In this document: one piece after another, positions 32,101 to 42,745 of the stretch | Position numbering within the stretch: position 1 is the stretch's first letter | How the letters are laid out: each line of letters opens with the position of its first letter | Assembly (NCBI GenBank): GCA_009760855.2 | Contig: WPIO01000062.1 | Coordinates: 2,197,001 to 2,261,000, forward strand | Length of the DNA: 64,000 nucleotides | Reading direction: 5' to 3' | From: Cristatella mucedo | Lineage: Eukaryota; Bryozoa; Phylactolaemata; Cristatellidae | Position numbers and translations under genes: made by a program | Notes under the pieces: generated by a model | What the model was told of the DNA's origin: nothing | Seen by the model: the letters and a program-made list of their open reading frames with translations, nothing else | Database searches by the model: none

Positions 32101-34400
32101 ATGCAGGCGAACCAGTGTCCGATCAGCGCGTAAATTATGATGAGCAGCAGCAGAAGCGCAGTGGCGTACTGGGAGTAGTGGTCCAGGCGCCGAGCCACGC
32201 GTAGCAGCCGTAGAAGGCGCGCCAGCTTCAGGACGCCGGTGACTGTCAGCGTCTGCAAGTCGGCGAGAGAGAGAGAGAGAGAGAGAGAGCGGGCAGTTAG
32301 GCGCGTCGCCGTCGGCACCCGTCCGATGCAGCTCGAACAGCATCGCTGGCTTTCTTATTGCTTGCACTCTTAAGAGAGTTTTTTTTTCAGCAGTGTTTGT
32401 GGTGGGGTTGGGGGGGTCGCGTGCTGGAGTTTCGGGGTCGCACCGACTGAGCGGCTTTTTACCGCGGCGGCATCGAGGGCGGGGCCTGCCCGTGCCGCTC
32501 CTTGAGATCGCTATAGCGTGCGAGCACCGTGCGCCGCCGGCTGATCGATTCATCAAGGGGGCGCTATCGGGGGGGGGCGCTCTATCGAACGAAGGGAGCG
32601 TTTTGGTGCGGGACGCGCACCCATTTGTTTCGTTGTGAAGGCGTTGTGGTCGACTTGCCGAATAATCCGAGTTATCGGTCGTCATTGTGCACCAATTTTT
32701 ATGAGCCGCCGCCGATGATGGTACGCATGCGCAGGCAGGCGCGTTTTCAGGCGGCGCGTCGCCGACGGCTCGCCTCCACTTGCAGACTGAGCCGCCACTT
32801 GCAGCTGAGACAATCGGTGGGAGGCTCGAGCGAGCGAGAGAGCGCAGACTCTCAGGAGAGGGAGCTCGCCTCTTCGTTCTCAGAGTTTGGAGACATTTCA
32901 ACTGCCAGCCAGTCTCAACTACGGATGAAACTGAGGAAAGCGTCGCCGCGGATCGACGTCTCCCCTTGGCGGACCTAGTTCGCTCAAGGATGCGAAAGGG
33001 AGGGCGGCGGGCGCTCCAGGCTTCCGGCAAATGAATGCCGACTAGTAAGCACTCCTTAAACCGATCTGAGTCTAGTGGGATCGAGGCGTCAAAAGAGTGT
33101 CGTCAAGACGGTAGCCTCCGAAGTGGCAGCTCATTGATCCGGGTCAGAAGCAGCTACGTCTCGTGCAGCTCTCGCAAAGCCGCCGCGCTCGCGGAACCAC
33201 CGCCGGACCGTCGCGTGCGGCGGCGGCGGCGGCGGCGGTGGTGTGGAGTGGTTTCCAAAGAGCGGTCTGAAGATGCGTTCGCTCAGGTCCGCCAGAGGTA
33301 GCGGATCGCCGCTCAAAGAGACTCGCCAACGGCGACGCTCAAGCCAGAGGGCTATATAGATGGCTGTGCCGCCTTCGCTCGCTTCCGGAAAACGCACTCT
33401 CTGGTGCGGTGTCCAAAGTCAGCCACTGCCAAATGGCGCTGAAGTGGGCCGCAGTGACGGGGTACCGGCGCTGCTGTCCGAAGCGTAGCTTAAAAGCCAT
33501 TTAAAAGAGCGAAAGCCGCGATTGGAAGAGAAGCCCGGCGGGGTATGCTTCTGCTTGCATCTAGCTGAGGCAAGGCGAGCGCACATCGCACATCACACGT
33601 TCAACCACGCGTGGCCGGCGAAAACCGAGTAGCAGTGGAATATGACGTAACGGTGTCGTGGCGCCTATCGCACTCACGTCAGTGGTTCCGGAGCCGAAAA
33701 AGAGAAGGTCAAAGGGCAGTGCAGCCACTGTGTCGATGACGAACCAGCCCTTGAAGTAGTTCACGGCGATCTTTCGCGGGTCGGACACTACTTCGCCGTC
33801 GTGCACGTAGGTGGTCCGAAAGTTGATGATAATGTCCACTATGAACATTATGTCGACCAGCAAGTCGATGATGACCAGCGGGTCTGCCTGGTTTATGCCG
33901 GCGTTACGGAGGCGAGTCGCCGAGTCCGTGTTCAGCTTCATGCGAGCCTCGGTCTCGTTGACGAGGAAGGCTACCGTGTAAGGCGTGGAGACGGCCGTGT
34001 ACAGAACGAGCAAGAGGATGACCCAGTCCCAGACGGCCTTGAAAGGCGAGTAGTGCAGAATCGTGCACTTGGGCACTTCAGACACGCTGCCGACCACACC
34101 GCCGCCGTCCAGCTCTGCGTCGGGTTCCGAGGCGGCGCCCGCAGCAGCCGCCGCCGCGGCTGCTGCGGGCGAGTAGGCCGCTGTCGAGCCGCCCGTGCCA
34201 CGCCTCCTGGCATTCGCGTGGAGCTCAAGCTTCGAGAGATCCTTGGGCTCCTGCGTAACGGCGGAGGCCCTTGCCGTCGGAAAGCGACTTCGAGCGGGCG
34301 CTGCCTGCTTGCCGCCGCCTCGCGTCGTCGTTCCCCTGTGCTCGTTCGTTTTCGTTTTTATCAAGAAGCGGCAGTCTGGCGAGTCTGGCTGCGTATTTAC
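28967..34400 (-). CDS. KCNH: ERG-type voltage-gated potassium channel (KCNH2/6/7 class), core exons
   Basis: Plasma-membrane delayed-rectifier subunit of the ether-a-go-go-related class, a tetramer repolarising excitable cells. Minus-strand exons in order: about 34400-33678, 32252-31853, 30118-29919, 29510-29258 and 29160-28967. Junction phases agree (0,1,0,1). In order: [15 protein letters not shown] and S1, S2-S3 with [18 protein letters not shown], an S4 Arg ladder, the ERG-type turret helix, filter TSIGFGN, C-linker with [10 protein letters not shown], and the binding-homology domain with APPGDTLL and [11 protein letters not shown]. The homology domain ends in FNL, the intrinsic-ligand triplet of KCNH channels. 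This places it in ERG rather than HCN or EAG. The PAS domain and C-terminal tail exons were not found. Confidence 0.93.
29258..29510 (-). CDS. KCNH: ERG exon: first half of binding-homology domain
   Basis: Acceptor 'ttcacactgcag' and donor G|GTAAGA, phase 0 to 1. It encodes [20 protein letters not shown], then [24 protein letters not shown] and [10 protein letters not shown]. It closely parallels human ERG ([33 protein letters not shown]). Confidence 0.95.
29919..30118 (-). CDS. KCNH: ERG exon: end of S6 and C-linker
   Basis: Acceptor 'accgttgcag' and donor AGC|GTAAGA. It encodes [39 protein letters not shown] and [14 protein letters not shown]. Aligning FGN with human ERG1 puts Asn where human has Tyr652 and keeps the Phe656 equivalent. 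Confidence 0.94.
30119..31852. other. ERG intron, nothing else recognised
   Basis: Intron between the pore and C-linker exons. GC-rich near 30.1-30.5 kb. A short tandem of the 16-bp unit 'gcgcgagcgcctctga' lies at 31801-31843, a few bases after the splice donor in transcript sense. Confidence 0.5.
31853..32252 (-). CDS. KCNH: ERG exon: S4, S5, pore loop and start of S6
   Basis: Acceptor 'cgccgacttgcag' and donor G|GTAGGC. It encodes S4 ([20 protein letters not shown]) with regular basic residues, S5 with [11 protein letters not shown], the turret ([15 protein letters not shown]), and filter [17 protein letters not shown] followed by [13 protein letters not shown]. The turret is specific to ERG channels. 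The single Val to Ile change before GFGN in the filter is conservative. Confidence 0.95.
32264..32289. repeat. (GA)13 microsatellite in an ERG splice acceptor
   Basis: In transcript sense it is (CT)13, lying 11 bp upstream of the acceptor of the S4 exon, so it forms the polypyrimidine tract. Confidence 0.9.
32290..33677. other. ERG intron, GC-rich
   Basis: Contains a (CGG)8-like run at 33217-33239 and ORFs open on both strands through high GC; no exon was recognised. Confidence 0.5.
33678..34400 (-). CDS. KCNH: ERG exon: S1-S3 with poly-Ala leader
   Basis: Donor GAC|GTGAGT at 33678/33677, phase 0. Upstream of the conserved [20 protein letters not shown] it encodes about 100 divergent residues with a nine-Ala run. 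It then encodes S1 ([13 protein letters not shown]), S2 and S3 ([18 protein letters not shown]) and [20 protein letters not shown]. The right boundary is uncertain: the frame is open to a TAG near 34415, and acceptors after 'tacgcag' (about 34394) or 'ggcaagcag' (about 34301) both give phase 0. No PAS domain precedes it in this frame. Confidence 0.88.
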
Positions 34401-35024
34401 GCGTCGCTATCGGCGGCCGAACGGACGCCCTGCACCGCACGCGGGCACGCGGAGACGGTCGATTTTCTGAGAAATGAACGGCGGATGAACGGAGTGACCG
34501 AAAGGAACTTCCCGCAGCCAAAAAATTCCCGTGCCGGTAAAAAGCGGGATCGAAGGCGGTGAATATGTTGCGAAACGTCTCTGGCTCTGACGATACATTC
34601 ATCTGCACGCGTGCCGATCGAAAAAGATCAGGAAGTGCAGAAGTTTTGTGGGAGTAGCGGCGTCGGCGCGGCGCTCGGAAGGTTAACGAGCGGAAACTGT
34701 GGGCGTGGTACCACCGCCGCGTCGTCCCGCCCCAGCCAGACTCACGCCCAGATTGCCCGCCCAGTGTGGGCGATCTGGGCGTGAGTCTGGCTGTGGCTGG
34801 TCGGCGTGGTGGCTCGTTGCGGAAATCGCTCGAAATGACCAAAAAAGGCGATATAGCGTCCGGCGTGTCGGCAGCAAACAAAAGAATGATCGAGAGCTTG
34901 GAGCGGAGCCACAAGACGGAGCCAGCGGATCGTGATGCTTTTCAAAATTCATGGCGCACGGTGCTTTGAAAAGAAAAAGTGACAGCCGCAGCCATCGTAC
35001 ACTCCACCATTGGAGCACTCACAA
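34401..35024. other. Unassigned, contains a perfect hairpin
   Basis: Between the ERG S1 exon and a LINE fragment; contains the inverted repeat at 34733-34793. Confidence 0.5.
34733..34793. repeat. Perfect 21-bp inverted repeat with structured loop
   Basis: 'cagccagactcacgcccaga' plus t (34733-34753) is exactly complementary to 34773-34793. The 19-nt spacer contains a further cgccc/gggcg pair. Weaker complementarity extends outward through 'ccaccgccgcg' and 'ggcgtggtgg'. Confidence 0.9.
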
Positions 35025-35235
35025 CCTAAGTGCACTCACAGCGTAAGCGGCTTTCGGTACGCATTTGGTAGCCAACAGACTTCGTCTCACGCAACAAAGA
35101 GAAAGTGGGAAGCATAGCAGATCAGGAGAGCAGTTGAGGTGGTGAGTATCGTGGAAGTAGAAGCTCAGGATCGCTGAAACGAATGAGCCACAGTCGGCAG
35201 CAGGAGAGTAGTTGTTGTTGCAGCGAATTTCAAAA
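35025..35235 (-). mobile_element. LINE family B 3' fragment, inverted
   Basis: 'gcggctttcggtacgcattt' and 'cgcaacaaagagaaagtggg' match the family B 3' region at 51.53 kb nearly base for base; truncated both sides. Confidence 0.75.
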
Positions 35236-37423
35236 TACCTTTTTCCTGACCGTAGAAGTACATTTTGTATGGCCCACTAGTTAATTTCCATTGATTTTAC
35301 GCAGACGTGGCTAGGATAAAACACGTAGTACCCAAAGAAAGACAAATTGAAATCTGTTTACCAGTGTATTCTGCCGATATAAGCAGCTCAATTCGACTAA
35401 GCTTCATGAATATCTAACATTCCTATTCAGAAAAATTGGCATTCAAGAGCACGGAGGACTTAAAAATGGACACGGTCCTCTGAAGCTCAGTAAAGCAATC
35501 CGTCTTCTGCTTTTTAAGTTTCCATCCCAGGCGCCGGAAACTCTAAAATCTGTCGCGAGTTCTTGGAAGGCCTGTACCGTAGACGGGGCTGGACGGCACG
35601 CGTTCGACGTCACGAAAAGCTCACCAAAGTATTTTCTCAATAAATTTCCTAAATGCATCGTGGGGAAGCGCGTCTTCTTTGGACGGCAGGCGCAGCACGA
35701 GCGGCCGTTTCCCAGCGACCCGCTAAACGCGTCAGTCGACGCTTTCCAGCCCCGCGCAGCAGCAGCAGAAGCGAGCGTGCTGCTGCTGCTTAGCGAAGCG
35801 CAAGCGGAGCCGCCTGGGCGCCGCCAGAGCCTCGAGCTCGCTCTTCACGAGTGCCAGGTCTTGGTTTTCGATTCCTGCAGCGGTTGCTTCTGTCGTGCCC
35901 ACTGCAAGCAGCGGTGATGGTGCTACAAGCGCTCCTCCGTCGTAGCCGCTTCGGCACAACGGCGAAGTCTCTAGGCCGCAAGCGCAGCGCCCACAACGGC
36001 GCTAGTCCTGTCCGACGCGCGCAACAAATACCGTTGAGGCGAGATCTTCGAAGCGAGGCTGCAGAGGTGGCAGAGGCCGGCTCGATGCACGCAGCTATGC
36101 CGACGGCAACGGAACGCTCAAGTAGCGTAATGTAGCAAGTCCCACGTCCGTAGCGTAGTCTATTCGACGGCCGCAGAGGAGTAGAGTTAACAAGGCATTC
36201 AGCCGTAGTGAACAGCTGCTCTCGCTCGACAGCCTAAGCGCAACTGACTAACTATTGTGTTGGGCTTTTGTGGCCCGCATAACCGCAGACTATCACGTAA
36301 ACGGTTCGCAACCATCATAATTTTGGAACCAAGAAAATACAGGGGGCATGGTCTGGCTCACGAAGCATGCCATCGTTTCAATGGTCACTACGGCTTGTCT
36401 TCCGCTATATTAACGAGGTTATTAGGACAGTCAATTTTGAATGAATTTTACTCAATGAGCGTCGAACGAGCGTCGCTGCAAAGTAATCTTCCATCAAAGC
36501 TGCTGAGTACGTACGCCCTGAAGAAGGTGACGGACGAAATCTTCTGCCCGCCAGACTGCTCCAGCGGCGGGAAACGCCGGCAGCAGCCGACGAGGAAAAT
36601 TTAATGAACTGACTGATTGGCTGAACCTTTTCTCAATGTCCGAGAGTGCAAACGAACTTGGCTTACTCGGCAGAGCGAGGCTCAGAGTGCGTCTGGTGTT
36701 CGCTGTATGCGAAACGCTCGCTCGCTCACGCGCGCACGCGAACGTACTGCCGACCGCGCGAGTTCGCGCGCGGCGCCGCTGGGCAGCGACGATTGCAGGC
36801 TCAAGCCTTCGCTCGGGCCTCGCTCAGCTGACGCGCGCTCAATTGCTGGAGCTGGCGCAAGCCGTCGATGTGCCCTAGCGGCTGACCGCATTAAAAAAAG
36901 GGCTCGAAGACAGCCCGTGTCGCACGACGTAATGCTGCGGACTCACAACTAGTGCCTGCGCACGTTTACTCCGAAACCGGTCGCAGTAATTTCGAATGAT
37001 TGTAATGCTACCCCGAGTTACATCCACTAGGAGAAAACTCTTTTGAAACGGAAGAAAAGTGGCATCCGGAAGTGAATGTGGTGGCGGTGGAAAAGGCGGG
37101 AATGGAGAGGCGCGCGATCTCTCGGAAGAGCGACGCAGAACTCGCACGCTCGCCGTTTACCTCGAGCGGACAGCGAGCAGACTGCCCGGGCACGCGCGGT
37201 AGAAGAGCGCGAAGCGTCGTCTGGGGGCGGAGCGCGCCGCTCCGTTTTCAAAGACGCAGAGCGCTTCCGGGCGGACGCACCTGCGCGCCCTCGCGCGTGC
37301 ATCGGCGGGCGCTTGAGCCCGGTGGGCGACGCGTGAGGAGAGCAGTACGGGAGGAGGGCAGGCACGAAAAGGACGCTCGGAAGCCAGCTTGGAGCCCCGC
37401 CGGCCTGTCGTGACCCGCGCTTC
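35236..37423. other. No recognised gene; CpG-rich from about 36.6 kb
   Basis: Numerous overlapping ORFs on both strands reflect high GC rather than genes. The CpG density rises toward 37 kb. Confidence 0.4.
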
Positions 37424-37424
37424 T

Positions 37425-37567
<143 letters not shown>

Positions 37568-37623
37568 GAGGTCTGCGTCGCGCTCGAGCCCGGCGATGGG
37601 CCGACGGCCAAAGCGGCACTCAC

Positions 37624-37719
37624 CTTGCTCTGGCCAGCCTTGCTCGGACGCCTACTGTCCGGCAGCGGCCGCTCGCTGCCGGACACGCCGCGGCGGAGCT
37701 CTCGCAACGTGGCGAGCAT
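37624..37719 (-). CDS. Candidate N-terminal ERG exon (speculative)
   Basis: Minus-strand ATG at 37719 opens 32 codons (MLATLRELRRGVSGSERPLP, then DSRRPSKAGQSK) ending at a strong donor AAG|GTGAGT in phase 0. The ERG S1 exon also accepts phase 0. An in-frame TAG lies six bases before the ATG. If real, it would give a channel without the PAS domain, like the known short ERG isoforms. It could equally be an unrelated gene or chance. Confidence 0.25.
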
Positions 37720-37725
37720 GTCGCG

Positions 37726-38870
37726 CTAGCACTCGACGTCGTCGGTTGGCATTCGCGTGCGCACGTCGGAGAGCGGCTTCCGCTCCGGCTTCCCTGCGAC
37801 GGCGACAGCGGCGATGACGGTGCGGCGCGCGACGACGACGACGACGGCGGCCCGGCGCGGGCGAGCCGGCGGGCGGGCGGGCGGGCGGGCGTCGAAGCTG
37901 CAGCCCGGACGCCGTCCGCGGCGGTGGCGCGGCCGCGTGCTAGGGCTCGGGGCAGCTTCGGCTTGCAGAGGCGCTGCGAGCGCGCGTCGGGCGCTTGCGG
38001 AGTTTACCGCGACTGGATCCTTCTCGCCCAACGACAGGAAAAAGCTCGCCGGGAAGGGGGTCCGCTCTCGAGGTCGGGTCCCCGGATAAAGCGCCGCTAA
38101 GTCGCGTATTGATTGCCTCGAGGCTTAGCGCCACGACCGATTGGCCGCAGCGCGACTGGCGGCGTATTTGTACAGCGCTGAAAATCAATTCGCCCGCGTG
38201 CGCGCACGAATCAATGCGAACGCGAAGCGGAATGCAAGCGGAAGCGGCGGCGGTGAGGGGAGAGAGGGAGGGCGCACGGTTTCGCCGCGCTTCTCGGCGG
38301 CGGCGGCGGTGAATCCTCCAGGTGTGAAGGCTAGTGGCACCGGGTGGGAGCGACGGTTTCACGCCGGGCCTCGCCCGAATGGCGCTCGTTGTCTCGGCGC
38401 GGCGCTCGGGTGCGGCGCCCTCTCACCTGCCCACGCGCGCCAAAAGGCATCAGCCTCTGTGACGAAGCAGCCGTCGAATGCACGCAGCATCACCGAAGTG
38501 TCGTGCAAGCGTTACCGTGGCTCTTGAGCTCAAGTCCTTCGACGGGCGAGCGCAGCGCTCGCAGTGGGCGACAGTCCTCGAGCCGACGAGCGGTAGATAC
38601 GAATGAAGCTGCTCGGCGGAGCAGCTCCAATGCGTGCGCGCATGTATTTCGACGATCGCAGGGCGCGACGGCGAACAGCAATGCCCGCACCGTGCCTACT
38701 AGTACCCCCGCCGCCGCCGCCGCCGCTGGACCGTGAAGCTGTACGCTCCATAGACGCAGAGAGCCCGCGTGTGGTGCGCAGTATCGGCCGTAGCATGCAA
38801 CTCACAGCCATTACTTCCGATATCCTTGTATACTCTCTCTGGACGATGGATTATGACACGAGACGTTCCT
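37726..38870. promoter_or_regulatory. CpG-rich block, possible promoter region
   Basis: Very GC- and CpG-rich, with runs of cggcgg and gacgacgac. It lies upstream, on the minus strand, of the candidate first exon. No TATA box or initiator is obvious. Assignment is by composition and position only. Confidence 0.3.
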
Positions 38871-41800
38871 TTTGACTAGCTAACGCGGGAGCCGATAAAA
38901 ATCTGTAGCGCTGCCATACTGCGGTTCAGCGAGGATGCCAGCGTTTCAATTAGGCTGGGGTCGGCGCGTGAAGCGACGTAGTTCTCCCTCCAAATCAGCG
39001 CCTCCGCGACGGCAGAGCGCTATACGGGGCTGTGAGCTCGGCGCGTCTGGGCGTCGCCGTCCATGGCCGACCATCGCGGGTCCGTCCCCGCCGCCGCTTC
39101 GGAAATAAGAGACGCCTGCTTCGTCGGCTGACTATCGCTAACCGTTCAGACACGTTTCACCCGTCCTCTGCCGAATGAATATTAAATTTGAAGTGTGTCG
39201 AAAAAAGAGCTGTTAACTTCAATTTTGTTATATAATGCACGAAAAAAGTGCTTGCAAGGGACCACTAAAAATACGATTATGGCTAGGAGCTTTCGAAAGT
39301 TTCCTAAGTGAGTTTTACAAACTGCACAATCGGTCACGTCGCTGGCACCGCGAAGAAGGCTTCGCTGGGGGGCCGGGGGGCCGGAAGAAATTGCTTTTTT
39401 CCCTGAAACTACGGTAGGGGTAGGCAGTGAAGGGTAGCTCTTCTAGAAAGTTTCCACTTGTCAATTTTCCGGGTCACAATTACCAATTCGCCTGGAAAGT
39501 CTGACGCTCTTTGTTGGACCCGTATGGCACAGATTGCGATAGGAGACATATTTTTAATATTTAGCCAAGCAATTAAATAATTCAACGCCCCGCGAGTATG
39601 AATATTAAGCTTGGCCGCTGATGCTAAACTGGTGATCGCTTACGAGATAGCCACGTGGTATTTAATACATAGACCGATTCATGCATGACAGTCCGCATAG
39701 TCGGCATAAAAGCAAGAACCCGACAGCAGCCCCTTTGGCGACGTCCCGCGCGCTGGGAAGTCAGCGTTCCGAGCGTTAGCTGCAAAAAACTTGTAGCCAC
39801 TCTGCCGGAAGTCACCTGCCTTGTCGGCTCTAATATGCAGGCGGCTTACTCGTGCCTTCGCGAGTTCGGCTCGATCGATAGTGCTGCTCGGGCTGAATTT
39901 TGAGTGCTGCGTATCCACCGTTTGGCACGCTACGAGTGTCAAGTCAGCGCACTTGTTTCGCACACTGCCGCAACCTTAACGATTGAGGCTTACGCTGACG
40001 TAGCTCTTACTATGCGAGCGGTGAATAGCTGGGGTCCGCCTAGGTTTTTGGAGCCGTACTCCCGCGTTTTTGCCAGTTTCGTCGTAGTGCCAATCGTCAT
40101 CAAAAGGTACGAATCAGCTATCATCTTTATCGTTGCGCCTTTAGAAGCAGCAGCTCGCCATTGAGCACTGTCTTCGGGTGCCTTAGTGAATTTGCGTCGT
40201 CTCGCGTCACTCAAACAGTACTTTAAAACATCCCGCGCTCTATTTCTATGCAGTGTGTTTGCATTACCTTCGTTGCCTCAATAAGTCTATAACCGAATTT
40301 GCAAAGGTATCGCAATGGACGCACAGAACGTGACTGTAATCTCGTAGAACAAGAACAAAACCCGGTTGTCGACCTCGCTGGTCCGAGTCCTGCACATGCA
40401 ACGTCGCTTCCTCTCGGTGGCACCGTGTAGCTCCTTCGCGCCTCCGTCCCCAAGAGCGGCTTCCAGATGTGGTGAGTAGAGGCCACAGTCGCCTGCGCCG
40501 CCCCACTAACCACAAGCATAGTTTCGTCATTGCGCACGCCTCTTTTATATTTGTCTACCGCTTCAGTAAGAAGCACCATAATTTTTTTTAGCAAGACTTC
40601 GTGGATCCAGGAGAACATTATCGTAAATCTGATAATCCTCATAGGCTGAGGCTGTTGCTGCAATTTAACTAAAAGGTCGACAAAACAGATGAAACAACAG
40701 CGAGAAGACTGTTGATCACCTGTGTGCTGCCTGCTGCAGCACACAGGCGACCATCTTCAGCTTCATGTAGAGACGGATAGAAAGTAAAGGAGCAACTTCA
40801 AAATACTCTCAACATCTCTTTCACTTTTTCAGCCTGTTCACATAGCTAGCTATCTGTAGAACATATGCCTCTAGCTTTACCTGATACCTTTGGGTTAGTG
40901 CCATCTTGTTTATAGTCCACTGAAGCATTCACGCTGGTTGGATAAGAAAACTGAATTTGCCTCGCTCTGGGCTCATTTATGATTCTAGAATTGTTATGAG
41001 TATTTTGGACTCGACTAAGCTTTCCATTTTACAGTTTCGTCCAGCGCGAACACGCATACCGAATGTTTTTTCCTTTACGATTCGCTTCATGAACTACAGC
41101 AACTTTTACGGACATCCTGGCTTCTTAACTATCGGCTTCAATACAACCTCAATAAAAGAAGAGAGACCGAAAAGCAATACAACAAGGATAATTGTAACGC
41201 TCACAAAAACATGGAAATGCAATTACACGAAGGTTACCACAATACCAGTCGCAAGTTAAGCACCAGCCATTTGATGATCGAGGCTGCTTACGCCTGTGCA
41301 GTGGCAATCTTGGTGAGTTTTCGCCTATAAACCTAAAATGAATAAGGTACTAAAGAAAAGATGAGACTAAGAACTGCTCAGCTAATAAAGCTCTGGCTGT
41401 TTTTTATACGAGATTGTGGCAGCACTATAAATTCAGCCTGAAGTGCACAACTGCCCGTGACCCAAAGGGGCAGCAAGAAAATCTAGCCATAGCCAGAAAT
41501 GCCATAAAGCAACACAGAAACCACCATGAAAACCACAAATAAAAGTTCGTGCAAGCTTTTTACGTTTTGAAGCCTCCTTTTATTCTTTCTTTGTTTCAGG
41601 CTTATGGCGCTTTATTGTTGATCATAAGGTGCCTGCATCTCCAAGAGAAAGTGTGTGTGCGTTTGCGACAGTGGTGCGTGTGTAAAAGTGATCGGGCGAA
41701 GAGGAAGAGAGACAGAGTGCGTGAAAGGAACGAGGAAAGAGCCGCGGGGACACAGCGAAATTGAGAGATTGGGAAACTGAGAGATTGAGAGGAAAAGAGA

Positions 41801-41979
41801 TACGGGGTCTGAATTGCTTGCCTTCCATATCTCCAATTAAGCATTACCACTCATTCAATTTTCCCTGCTGAAGACCCAGAGATGATAAGCAGCTAATTTT
41901 TCAGCTGTCTGCAATTATTAAAGCTGACTCATACGGTTGGGCTATGGTAGAGCAGAGGCGCCCAAAGGCTTTCCTTGTG
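38871..41979. other. No recognised gene
   Basis: Composition returns toward A/T after 39.2 kb. A 173-codon minus ORF (40223-40744) has no recognised domain and does not resemble an ERG PAS domain. Confidence 0.4.
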
Positions 41980-42062
41980 GAATTAATAATAATACATTTG
42001 ATAACGCGTCCTCAGAGAATTTCAATCTCTTTCCTCGCGCTCTTACAATTGATGCAAAGGAA
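41980..42062 (-). mobile_element. LINE family A 3' tail, inverted
   Basis: (AAT)n, 'acatttgataacgcgtcct', the hairpin and 'ttgatgcaaagg'; only the terminus remains. Confidence 0.7.
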
Positions 42063-42604
42063 ATTTCCCATATCATGGACCTTAAGGCTACAGGATCAAA
42101 CTAGCGCTGGAGTGGTTAGTTTTAAGCCCAATATGGCCGGGGGGAGGGGTCCCAAGTGTTTAAAAGATGCTCAGCCGGGGGGGGGGGCAGACGGCGATCC
42201 TCTAGTGTCCCCTGCAAGTTTTTGTCACTGGGCCTTAGGGAGAGACTAACGGCTCGAACTTACCGAACACGTCGTTGATTAAAGTCCTTGAGCATGCAAT
42301 TCTTTATTGCTCGCTGTGAGGGGAGAGGAGGATGAGGAACCACTAAGGCTCTTCTGACGCTAAATAAATCAGGCCTTTGAATCAGCCACTGTCAATGCTT
42401 ACTTTTTAAAGAGAAAACGTGCCCCCAAAACTTATCTACTTGAATTATCTGCTGCCGAGGTTCCGCACAAATGGAGAGCCGCTATGGACGATAATAAACG
42501 CTAGGGCAACTCCACAGGGGGTGGATGAAACCCGAACACCGCAAAATATTAACTGGAACAGGATTAGTTAGGTTCGATTCAAACCACGCGTGGGCCTTAT
42601 TAGC

Positions 42605-42745
42605 CAGACCAACCATTTTTCTCAATCGCTCGATCAGGATATTGATTGATTGTGATCAATAGAGCCGAAGGCTGCAGACAGATGAAGTAGAACCAAGGCA
42701 GTGAGGTACCCGTCAGTAATAATTGCCATCAGAATTTTATTAGTC
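42605..42745 (-). mobile_element. LINE family A RT fragment, degenerate
   Basis: The minus strand reads LTALVLLHLSAAFGSIDHN, a decayed copy of the LLVLLDLSAAFDTIDH motif with the catalytic Asp replaced. Confidence 0.55.

Noticed and set aside
28967-34400. HCN or CNG channel for the minus-strand channel exons
   Set aside because: The TSIGFGN filter, the WLxxL...KPY turret, the [14 protein letters not shown] start and the C-terminal FNL triplet fit ERG-type KCNH channels rather than HCN (GYG filter) or CNG.
35865-35925. Possible fourth SINE fragment ('cgattcctgcagcgg', 'cactgcaagcagcggtgatg')
   Set aside because: Only short, interrupted matches; the B box and the tail are missing.
40223-40744. 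173-codon minus ORF as an ERG PAS exon
   Set aside because: No PAS motifs such as the conserved Asn-Cys core or the DFLHG-like block; composition gives no support.
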